Source of the DNA: Anaeromyxobacter dehalogenans
GTDB lineage: Bacteria > Myxococcota_A > UBA9042 > DTJE01
NCBI GenBank assembly: GCA_020722625.1
Contig: DYKK01000105.1
Location: 1 to 9,830, forward strand
DNA length: 9,830 nucleotides
Reading direction: 5' to 3'
Below the pieces are notes generated by a model. The model saw nothing but the letters and a program-made list of their open reading frames with translations. It made no database searches and had not been told where the DNA came from. Position 1 is the stretch's first letter, and each line of letters starts with the position of its first letter. The position numbers and the translations under genes are program-made. Shown here piece after piece: positions 1 through 7,115 of this stretch.

Positions 1-30
1 CACGTGGACCCGCCGCAACGCCCCCTTCGC

Positions 31-105
31 CGCGTCCAACGTGGACCTGACACTGTCACTGTTCCTGAACCTGTCCACTGAGTCTGTCTCCTGAACCTGC
101 CTCCA
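31..105 (+). repeat. Hexamer-periodic intergenic repeat, copy A (CTGWMM-type units)
   Basis: After a leader CGCGTCCAACGTGGAC, the sequence from 47 reads as consecutive six-base units beginning CTG: CTGACA, CTGTCA, CTGTTC, CTGAAC, CTGTCC, then (after one extra base each time the phase slips) CTGAGT, CTGTCT, CTGAAC and CTGCCT. A second copy with the same leader and layout lies at 6985-7074 on the same strand. The two share the leader plus first units (36-55 against 6990-7009, 2 mismatches in 20) and an exact 18-mer CCTGAACCTGTCCACTGA. Function is unknown. It is not coding in any frame I can support. Confidence 0.75.
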
Positions 106-171
106 GTCACTCCCTCTCCCGGGAGTCCGCGGTTGTTACGGCGATCCGTCGCGGGCTGGCGCGAGCGGGGT

Positions 172-205
172 TGGCTACGCCGACGCTTCGCGTTCGCGCG
201 TCCAG
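172..205 (+). repeat. 34-bp direct repeat, unit 1 of 2
   Basis: Starts TGGCTACGCCGACGCTTCGC and ends CGTCCAG. It matches 219-252 at 31 of 34 positions, giving a 47-bp period with a 13-bp spacer. The unit is rich in TTCGCG. Its right end with the spacer can form a short hairpin (CGCGT at 197-201 with ACGCG at 206-210). No terminator-like T-tract follows. Role unknown. Confidence 0.7.
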
Positions 206-218
206 ACGCGAGCAGTGC

Positions 219-252
219 TGGCTTCGCCGACGCTTCGCGTTCGCGTCTCCAG
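219..252 (+). repeat. 34-bp direct repeat, unit 2 of 2
   Basis: Second copy of the unit at 172-205, starting TGGCTTCGCCGACGCTTCGC. It differs at A to T near the left end and CG to TC near the right end. It lies about 165 bp upstream of the SRP RNA 5' end, too far to be core promoter but within reach of an upstream regulator. Only two copies are visible in this window. Confidence 0.7.
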
Positions 253-383
253 GGGAACCACGATGACACCAAGTCGCGATCCGCCTACCGGCGTTGCGGC
301 TGAATCAGCGGCCACGTCATGGCCCGGACCTCGTCCAGGACTGCGAGGGCGTGGGCCGCGGTCACTGTGGGCGCGCAATTCGC

Positions 384-412
384 TTGCAACCCATCCCCTC
401 GCGTGGTAGAGA
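384..412 (+). promoter_or_regulatory. Probable sigma70-type promoter of the SRP RNA gene
   Basis: A -35-like TTGCAA (384-389) is followed by a 17-bp spacer and a -10-like TAGAGA (407-412). The spacer ends in TGG, an extended -10 (TGn) element. Initiation about 7 bases downstream falls at 419-420, the 5' base of the SRP RNA as deduced independently from its closing stem. The -10 matches consensus at only 3 of 6 positions, so the call rests on spacing, the TGn element, the agreement with the RNA 5' end, and the similar element in front of gyrB (TTGCAT-N17-TAGATT with TGC). It may also drive dnaX and recR. Confidence 0.5.
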
Positions 413-419
413 AGTCATC

Positions 420-508
420 GCCGGGACGGGGCGACGTGATGTCTGCGAAACCCCGCCAGGTCCGGAAGGAAGCAACGGTCAACAGCGTTGCGGGTGTCCC
501 GTCCCGGC
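420..508 (+). ncRNA. ffs: Signal recognition particle RNA, small bacterial (4.5S-like) type
   Basis: This is the RNA scaffold of the bacterial SRP. It binds the M domain of Ffh and promotes its GTPase interaction with FtsY during co-translational targeting of membrane proteins. The conserved domain IV hairpin is intact: CAGGTCC at 457-463, GGAA tetraloop at 464-467, GGA at 468-470, and AGCA at 471-474 forming the symmetric internal loop opposite CAGG, flanked by CCG (453-455) pairing with CGG (476-478 region). The ends form a perfect 11-bp stem, GCCGGGACGGG (420-430) with CCCGTCCCGGC (498-508), which defines the roughly 89-nt length. There is no Alu domain, as in Proteobacterial 4.5S RNA. A position directly upstream of dnaX is a known arrangement. 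The ends are inferred from pairing and could be off by a few bases. Confidence 0.93.
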
Positions 509-524
509 ATGTTCCCGTCGGCTG

Positions 525-2024
525 ATGGCCATGTCCTACCAGGTGATCGCTCGGAAGTGGCGACCCCAGACCTTCGACGAGGTCGTGGGCCAGGAACACG
601 TCACCACGACGCTTCGGAACTCCATCCAGTCCGGGCGCATCGGGCACGCCTACCTGTTCACCGGGATCCGGGGCGTGGGAAAGACGACGGCGGCGCGCAT
701 CCTGGCCAAGGCCCTGAACTGCGAGCGCGGCCCGACCCCCGACCCTTGCAACGAGTGCCGTTCCTGCGTCGAGGTCACGCAGGGGATCTCGATGGACGTC
801 CAGGAGATAGACGGCGCCTCCAACCGCGGCATTGACAACGTGCGGGACCTGCGCGAGGGCGTCGCGTTCGCCCCGGCCCGGGACCGCTTCAAGATCTACA
901 TCATTGACGAGGTCCACATGCTGACCCAGGAGGCGTTCAACGCCCTCCTGAAGACCCTCGAGGAGCCGCCCGCCCACGTGGTGTTCGTCTTCGCGACCAC
1001 GGAAGCCCACAAGGTGCCGGCCACCATCGCCTCGCGGTGTCAGGTCTTCGAGTTCCGCCGCATCCCCGTGGACCTGCTGATCGAACGCCTGCGCCTGATC
1101 GCGGGGCAGGAGGGGTTCGAGGTCAGCGAGGACGCCCTGCGCGTGATCGCCCGGGAGGCGGACGGGAGCCTGCGAGACGCCTCGTCCTTCCTGGACCAGG
1201 TCGCGTCGTTCTGCGACGGGCGCGTGGACGTCGAGCAGGTGACCGAGGTCCTCCGGACCGGGAACCGGGCCGCGGCCCGGGAGGTCCTCCAGGCGGTCCT
1301 GACGGACGACGCGGCCGCGGCCATGCGCGTGTTCCTCCAGGCGAGCGGCCGGGGGGTCCCGCCCAGGCAGTTCCTGCGGGACGTGGCCCGGGTCCTGTCG
1401 GACGCGATCAAGGTCCGGCTGCTCGGGGACGATACGGCGCGCGAGACCGGCCTCACTCCGGCCGAGGTCTCGGACCTGAACGCGCTGGCGGGAGGCAGTC
1501 CGGTCGAGTACCTGGCGGCCCTGCTGCACCTCGTGGTGGCCGCGTCGGACCAGGCCGCGGAATCGCGGGTGCCGGACCTGGTCGCCCAGGCCGCGCTCGT
1601 CCGTGCCGCGGAAATGAGGTCCCTGGCCGATGTCCGGGACCTGGTCACGCGCATCGAGGCCCTGGCCGCAGGCGGAGGGGCCGACTCGGGTCCGGCGCGT
1701 CCGTTGGGGCCCGTGACCCTGCACCGTCCCGTCGTGGTCCGGGAGGGTGGACCTCCGGCGGCGTCCCAGGGTCCCCCCGCCCGGGTCGGCTCGCCCCGCT
1801 CCCCCGCCCCTCGCCCCCCCGCCGCGAAGGCGCGGGACCAGGGCATGGCCCGGCCGGGCCTCACCGGCGGCCCCCCTCGGACCCCGCCCTCGGGGCCTCC
1901 CACCCGGTCGTCGTCCCCGGAGTCCCAGGGCCAGGTTCTGGACCGATTCCGGAAGCACCCCGTGGTGGACCGGGTCCTCGAGATCTTCGGGGGTGACGTC
2001 GTGGACGTCCGCGAGGAATCCTAG
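525..2024 (+). CDS. dnaX: DNA polymerase III subunit tau/gamma (clamp-loader ATPase)
   Basis: This is the AAA+ motor subunit of the clamp loader, which opens and loads the beta sliding clamp during replication. Numbering from the ATG at 531 (MSYQVIARKWRP, the usual family start), it has Walker A GIRGVGKT at 45-52, a zinc-module Cys set at C64, C73, C76 and C79, Walker B IIDEVHML at 124-131, sensor 1 ATT at 155-157, the SRC arginine-finger motif at 168-170, and sensor 2 GSLRDA at 212-217. A Pro/Gly/Ser-rich linker then leads to a short C-terminal segment with HPVVDRVLEIFGGDVVDV. At 497-499 aa it is much shorter than E. coli tau (643 aa), so tau-specific domains IV-V look reduced. Two ATGs six bases apart (525, 531) are possible starts. 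Neither has a clear Shine-Dalgarno, and the SRP RNA ends only 16 nt upstream of 525. recR follows after 18 nt. Confidence 0.96.
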   Translation: MAMSYQVIARKWRPQTFDEVVGQEHVTTTLRNSIQSGRIGHAYLFTGIRGVGKTTAARILAKALNCERGPTPDPCNECRSCVEVTQGISMDVQEIDGASNRGIDNVRDLREGVAFAPARDRFKIYIIDEVHMLTQEAFNALLKTLEEPPAHVVFVFATTEAHKVPATIASRCQVFEFRRIPVDLLIERLRLIAGQEGFEVSEDALRVIAREADGSLRDASSFLDQVASFCDGRVDVEQVTEVLRTGNRAAAREVLQAVLTDDAAAAMRVFLQASGRGVPPRQFLRDVARVLSDAIKVRLLGDDTARETGLTPAEVSDLNALAGGSPVEYLAALLHLVVAASDQAAESRVPDLVAQAALVRAAEMRSLADVRDLVTRIEALAAGGGADSGPARPLGPVTLHRPVVVREGGPPAASQGPPARVGSPRSPAPRPPAAKARDQGMARPGLTGGPPRTPPSGPPTRSSSPESQGQVLDRFRKHPVVDRVLEIFGGDVVDVREES

Positions 2025-2030
2025 AGTCGC

Positions 2031-2038
2031 GAGGGCGG
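2031..2038 (+). promoter_or_regulatory. Ribosome binding site of recR
   Basis: GAGGGCGG lies just after the dnaX stop and 4 bases before the recR ATG at 2043. It is a purine-rich Shine-Dalgarno at workable spacing, supports that ATG as the start, and indicates dnaX-recR co-transcription with separate translation initiation. Confidence 0.5.
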
Positions 2039-2042
2039 ACGC

Positions 2043-2645
2043 ATGGCGTTGCCGGCACCGGTCCAGAGGCTGATCGCCGAACTGACGAAACTCCCGGGGG
2101 TCGGCGAGAAGACGGCCACGCGATACGTCCTGTTCTGGCTCCAGCGCTCCCCGAACGCCATGAAGGACCTCGCGGACCGCCTCGCGGACGCGGCCGGGTC
2201 CGTGCGGCCGTGCCTCGTCTGCGGATACGTGGCGGAAGCCGAGCGCTGCGGCTTCTGCGAGGACCCCGCACGGGACCGGGCGACCGTGTGCGTGGTCGAG
2301 AGCGTGGCGGACGTCCTGGCCATCGAGCGGGTCGGGGAATACCGCGGCCTGTACCACGTCCTGGGGGGCGTCCTGTCGGCCCTGCGCGGCGTCGGGCCGG
2401 ACCACCTGCGCGTGGCCGGCCTCCTCGATCGGGTGGCCGGCGGGGAGGTGCGCGAGGTGATCCTCGCGACCGGGGCCGACGCGGAGGGCGAGACGACCGC
2501 GCTTTACCTGGCCAGGGCCCTTGGCGACCGCGGGGTTCGCGTGACGCGCCCGGCGACGGGCATCCCGATGGGGAGCAGCATCGAGTTCCTGGACGCCGTC
2601 ACGCTGATGAGGGCCTTGCGGGGCCGCAAGGAGATCGGCCCGTGA
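2043..2645 (+). CDS. recR: Recombination mediator protein RecR
   Basis: RecR acts with RecO (and RecF in many bacteria) to load RecA onto SSB-coated single-stranded DNA at gaps. The 200-aa length is typical. The helix-hairpin-helix LPGVGEKTATR is at 17-27, the four-cysteine zinc finger is C57, C60, C69 and C72, and the Toprim domain begins near CVVESVADVLAIE (83-95), followed by the conserved GEYRGLYHVLGG (98-109). Two spots differ from the RecR sequences I know. The usual ATNPTxEGE is ATGADAEGE (142-150), losing the Asn-Pro pair, and the usual LEYxDEVTL is IEFLDAVTL. The fold still looks intact. It sits 18 nt after dnaX with no ybaB/ebfC between, and converges with the minus-strand AAA+ gene, whose stop is only 13 bases away. 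Confidence 0.96.
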   Translation: MALPAPVQRLIAELTKLPGVGEKTATRYVLFWLQRSPNAMKDLADRLADAAGSVRPCLVCGYVAEAERCGFCEDPARDRATVCVVESVADVLAIERVGEYRGLYHVLGGVLSALRGVGPDHLRVAGLLDRVAGGEVREVILATGADAEGETTALYLARALGDRGVRVTRPATGIPMGSSIEFLDAVTLMRALRGRKEIGP

Positions 2646-2658
2646 CCCAGGGCTTCCG

Positions 2659-3522
2659 TCAAGGCGCGCCGCGCCGGTGGTCCGGGGCGTTCACCTCGAG
2701 GAACTGGCACATCTCGACGAGGCGCGAGTAGATCCGCTCGCCCACGCGGTCCACGAGGCGGATGCGCCCTTCGGTCCCCGGTCCCCGCGCGCCCGTCCGT
2801 CGCGCCCCCGCCTCCGGGGCGGCGTCCTCGGGGCCGGGCGACCCCGCGTCCGGGCCGCTCGAGACGTCGAAGTTCGTGGTGGCGAGCACGGTGCGTCCGG
2901 TGTTGTAGCGACGGCTGACCAGCTGGTCGAGGACCGAGACCTCCCACTCGGACGCGCGGCCCTTGCCGAGTTCGTCAATGGCCAGGACCTCGACCTCCAC
3001 GAGGGGACCCAGGATCTCCTCTTCGGACCGGTCCTCGGCATAGGCGGACCGCAGGCGGGACAGCAGGTGAAAGAAGTCCACGAAACGGGCGGTCAGGCCG
3101 CGCTCGAGCGTGAAGTGGCGAAGGAGCGCGCAGATCAGATGTGTCTTCCCCACGCCCGGCGGACCCCACAGGAGGATCCCCTGGTTGGTGGGAGGGGGGA
3201 AGGATTGCCGGAAGCGCAGGAGGTTCAGGCGCACCATGGCCAGGTTCCCGGCGTGGTCCCGGAAGTCCTCGAGGGTCTTGTGGTGCATCTTGGCCGGGAT
3301 CTGGGCCTGGTTGAACCGCTGCACCCGCCGGTGCAGGAACCGGCAGTCGCAGTCGCGCCTCACGGGAGGGCCGCCCTCCATCGCCTGGACCACGAACCCC
3401 CGGTCCCCGCACAGGGGGCAGGGCGAGCGGCACTCGCAGATCCGGGCGACCGCGAACTCGCCCCCGGGCTCGGTCACGTAGCCCGAGTCGCGGCAGACGG
3501 TACAGGTGAACGTCTTCTTCAT
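2659..3522 (-). CDS. Zinc-finger AAA+ ATPase of the DnaC/DnaI (helicase-loader-like) family
   Basis: A 287-aa protein whose architecture fits a replicative helicase loader. The N-terminal 60 residues carry two similar Cys modules, CxxCxxxGxV...CxC (C7, C10, C29, C31) and CxxCxxxGxV...CxC (C35, C38, C58, C60), likely binding zinc. The AAA+ core follows: Walker A GPPGVGKT at 120-127, Walker B VLAIDELG at 179-186, sensor 1 TTN at 215-217, and a likely arginine finger in RIYSRL (263-268). Known family members (DnaC, DnaI, IstB) bind and load DnaB-type helicases or assist transposition. No transposase is adjacent, and the neighbours are replication genes, so a loader role is the better inference. 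A Gly/Pro/Ala-rich stretch at 221-252 interrupts the region after sensor 1. The ATG overlaps the upstream stop (ATGA, 3519-3522), implying translational coupling. Confidence 0.85.
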   Translation of the reverse strand: MKKTFTCTVCRDSGYVTEPGGEFAVARICECRSPCPLCGDRGFVVQAMEGGPPVRRDCDCRFLHRRVQRFNQAQIPAKMHHKTLEDFRDHAGNLAMVRLNLLRFRQSFPPPTNQGILLWGPPGVGKTHLICALLRHFTLERGLTARFVDFFHLLSRLRSAYAEDRSEEEILGPLVEVEVLAIDELGKGRASEWEVSVLDQLVSRRYNTGRTVLATTNFDVSSGPDAGSPGPEDAAPEAGARRTGARGPGTEGRIRLVDRVGERIYSRLVEMCQFLEVNAPDHRRGAP

Positions 3523-4199
3523 GACGACCCCAGGACCTGGACCACCAGCCCCTCGAACCCCGACTCGGCGGCGACCGCGGCCCGGGTCTCCGCGCGCGCC
3601 ACGTCCTCCAGAGCCGCCGGGCCCAGGCCGCGCCGGCCGGCCCCGTCCACCCGCTCGCGCACCCTGGCCTCGATGCGCCGCCGGACCTCCGGCCGTGCCT
3701 CGGCCAGGAAGGCTTGTACCAGGAAATCGTCCGTGTCGTCCAGGGCGTCGGCAGGGCCCACGCCGCGTTCGACCAGGCCGCGCAGATGGGCGGCCGCGGA
3801 CTCGTAGCGCCGCGCCTCGGCTGGGCTCGCCGCCTTCCCCGCGAGCCGCGCGAGGACCCCCAGGGCCCGCTCGACGGGATCGACCGGCGCGACCCGAGAC
3901 CGGGCGCGCATGGCGTCGAAGGTCCTCTGGAGGCCGGAGGCGCGGCAGTACCTCTCGAACTCGGCCTCGACGAACGTGCGGTAGTACTTCAAGGACGGGG
4001 GGACGGGCGACGTGGGGTCCGACCCCTCCAGGAAGCGGTGAATCCCGGTCGCGATGCCCCGCCGGACCACATCGAGGGGGACGCCGCGGGCCTCCCAGTC
4101 TCGGACCACGTCCACGTCGTGGGCGCGAAGCATCAGGCCCTTGCGGATGGCCGCGATAAAGAACTCCTCGACCTCGGCCAGGTACGGGCGATCAGGCAT
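3519..4199 (-). CDS. Uncharacterised protein coupled to the helicase-loader-like ATPase
   Basis: 226 aa with no signal peptide or membrane segment, probably cytoplasmic. I do not recognise a named family. The N-terminal half (about 5-90) looks like a folded helical module containing VVRDWEARGVPLDVVRRGI (31-49), then KYYRTFVEAEFERY (71-84). The i-x-x-W-x-x-x-G-x-x-x-x-x-V-x-x-x-I spacing recalls DnaD/DnaB_2-type domains of Firmicute primosomal proteins, but this is only a visual similarity. The C-terminal half (105-226) is Ala/Arg/Glu-rich helix. Its stop overlaps the start of the AAA+ ATPase by 4 bp, so the two are probably co-translated and may form a complex. gyrB lies 101 bp upstream. The start ATG at 4199 has no strong Shine-Dalgarno. 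Helicase-loader partner is an inference from context. Confidence 0.8.
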   Translation of the reverse strand: MPDRPYLAEVEEFFIAAIRKGLMLRAHDVDVVRDWEARGVPLDVVRRGIATGIHRFLEGSDPTSPVPPSLKYYRTFVEAEFERYCRASGLQRTFDAMRARSRVAPVDPVERALGVLARLAGKAASPAEARRYESAAAHLRGLVERGVGPADALDDTDDFLVQAFLAEARPEVRRRIEARVRERVDGAGRRGLGPAALEDVARAETRAAVAAESGFEGLVVQVLGSS

Positions 4200-4300
4200 G
4201 GGTCGGTCCCGGTTGCATCCGGATGGCGGTGAAGGGCTCGTTCCACGTCACGTTTCGCCCACGCCCAAATGGATTGTCCCGTCCACTCGCGACGACCCGG

Positions 4301-6766
<2,466 letters not shown>

Positions 6767-6771
6767 CGTCG

Positions 6772-6775
6772 CCTC
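6772..6775 (-). promoter_or_regulatory. gyrB Shine-Dalgarno
   Basis: GAGG on the minus strand, 5 bases upstream of the ATG at 6766. It decides the start against the longer open frame reaching 6973, which also runs through the putative promoter at 6811-6839. Confidence 0.55.
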
Positions 6776-6810
6776 GAGTCCGGAGAGCCGGATCGAAAAA
6801 GACCGCACGG

Positions 6811-6839
6811 AATCTAGCACAAACAGGATTCCGATGCAA
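6811..6839 (-). promoter_or_regulatory. Probable sigma70-type promoter of gyrB
   Basis: On the minus strand TTGCAT (6839-6834) is followed by a 17-bp spacer and TAGATT (6816-6811). The spacer ends in TGC, an extended -10 (TGn) element. The -10 matches consensus at 4 of 6 positions. Initiation near 6804 would leave a leader of roughly 38 nt containing the GAGG Shine-Dalgarno. The element mirrors the putative SRP RNA promoter at 384-412 in both hexamers, spacing and TGn, which supports both calls. Confidence 0.5.
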
Positions 6840-6876
6840 CGGTTCGCGGGTCCCACGATCCGCCGGCGCGATTTCG

Positions 6877-6901
6877 CCGCCACGATTGCCGGTCGTGGCG
6901 G
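6877..6901. promoter_or_regulatory. Perfect 9-bp inverted repeat upstream of the gyrB promoter
   Basis: CCGCCACGA (6877-6885), a 7-base loop TTGCCGG, then TCGTGGCGG (6893-6901). It lies about 38 bp upstream of the gyrB -35. No T-run follows on either strand, so a classic intrinsic terminator is unlikely. It could be an operator or a T-less terminator for the minus-strand operon ending at 7116. Confidence 0.4.
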
Positions 6902-6909
6902 GCGCCCGG

Positions 6910-6951
6910 CATCCGGCATCCGGGGTCCGGGATCCGGCGTCCGGTGTCGGG
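6910..6951 (+). repeat. Heptamer tandem array, six units of NRTCCGG type
   Basis: Six contiguous seven-base units: CATCCGG, CATCCGG, GGTCCGG, GATCCGG, CGTCCGG and TGTCGGG. The core TCCGG holds in five units and degrades in the last. The array is 34 bp from copy B of the hexamer-periodic repeat. It is probably not translated, since it lies upstream of the likely gyrB promoter. Function unknown. Confidence 0.7.
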
Positions 6952-6984
6952 GTGGACGTGGCTTTGTCGTCATATGCCGCTCAT

Positions 6985-7074
6985 CGCGACCAACGCGGCC
7001 CTGACACTGACACTGACACTGTCACTGTCACTGACTCCTGTCACTGAACCTGAACCTGTCCACTGAAACTGTTT
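6985..7074 (+). repeat. Hexamer-periodic intergenic repeat, copy B (CTGWMM-type units)
   Basis: Leader CGCGACCAACGCGGCC, then from 7001 units CTGACA x3, CTGTCA x2, CTGACT, one extra C, CTGTCA, CTGAAC x2, CTGTCC, one extra A, CTGAAA and CTGTTT. The leader and the block CCTGAACCTGTCCACTGA match copy A (31-105), but the CTGACA/CTGTCA runs are longer here. The CTGACA-to-CTGTCA switch creates the dyad TGACACTGTCA (7014-7024), also present in copy A (48-58). It ends about 40 bp from the stop of the minus-strand gene at 7116. Confidence 0.8.
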
Positions 7075-7115
7075 CGTATTGCGCAATTTGCCGGCGGATT
7101 CCGGGGTCGTCGCGC

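Larger units (their letters stand above)
1..419. other. Non-coding region upstream of the SRP RNA gene
   Basis: I find no credible protein gene here. The open frames on both strands are short, Arg/Pro/Gly-rich, and match no family I recognise. The stretch holds a hexamer-periodic repeat (31-105), a pair of near-identical 34-bp direct repeats 47 bp apart (172-205 and 219-252), and a promoter-like element ending just before the SRP RNA (384-412). Bases 106-171 and 253-383 show only minor dyads, such as GCTGAATCAGC at 299-309. I saw no tRNA cloverleaf. Confidence 0.6.
6767..7115. other. Intergenic region between gyrB and the L,D-transpeptidase operon
   Basis: About 350 bases with no credible gene. 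In order it holds the gyrB leader and promoter (6811-6839, minus strand), a 9-bp perfect inverted repeat (6877-6901), a heptamer tandem array (6910-6951), copy B of the hexamer-periodic repeat (6985-7074), and a 10-bp palindrome ATTGCGCAAT (7078-7087). The patches around 6795-6840 and 7063-7090 are clearly AT-richer than the rest of the window. No T-tract terminator for the operon ending at 7116 is visible. Confidence 0.65.

Noticed and set aside
34..46. Hairpin GTCCA-ACG-TGGAC in the leader of repeat copy A
   Set aside because: Copy B has GACCA-ACG-CGGCC at the same place, so pairing is not preserved.
294..524. N-terminal extension of DnaX from a TTG at 294
   Set aside because: It would translate straight through the SRP RNA gene. 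Family similarity begins at MSYQVIARKWRP (531), so the start is at 525 or 531.
285..2405. A 706-codon minus-strand open frame across dnaX and recR
   Set aside because: It shadows two clear plus-strand genes and the SRP RNA, and its composition is Arg/Gly/Asp/His-rich with no family signature.
2663..2675. GGCGCG-C-CGCGCC as a terminator between recR and the convergent gene
   Set aside because: The arms leave a one-base loop, there is no T-tract, and the element lies inside the coding end of the minus-strand ATPase.
2659..3522. IstB-type transposition helper
   Set aside because: No transposase or inverted-repeat ends flank it. The zinc N-terminus and replication-gene neighbours fit a helicase-loader-like protein better.
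6767..6973. Extended GyrB start at 6973
   Set aside because: The extra residues are Pro/Arg-rich and cross the heptamer array, an inverted repeat and the likely promoter. The ATG at 6766 has a Shine-Dalgarno and the family N-terminus.
6985..7074. CRISPR array
   Set aside because: The repeat unit is six bases with no unique spacers, and no cas genes are present.
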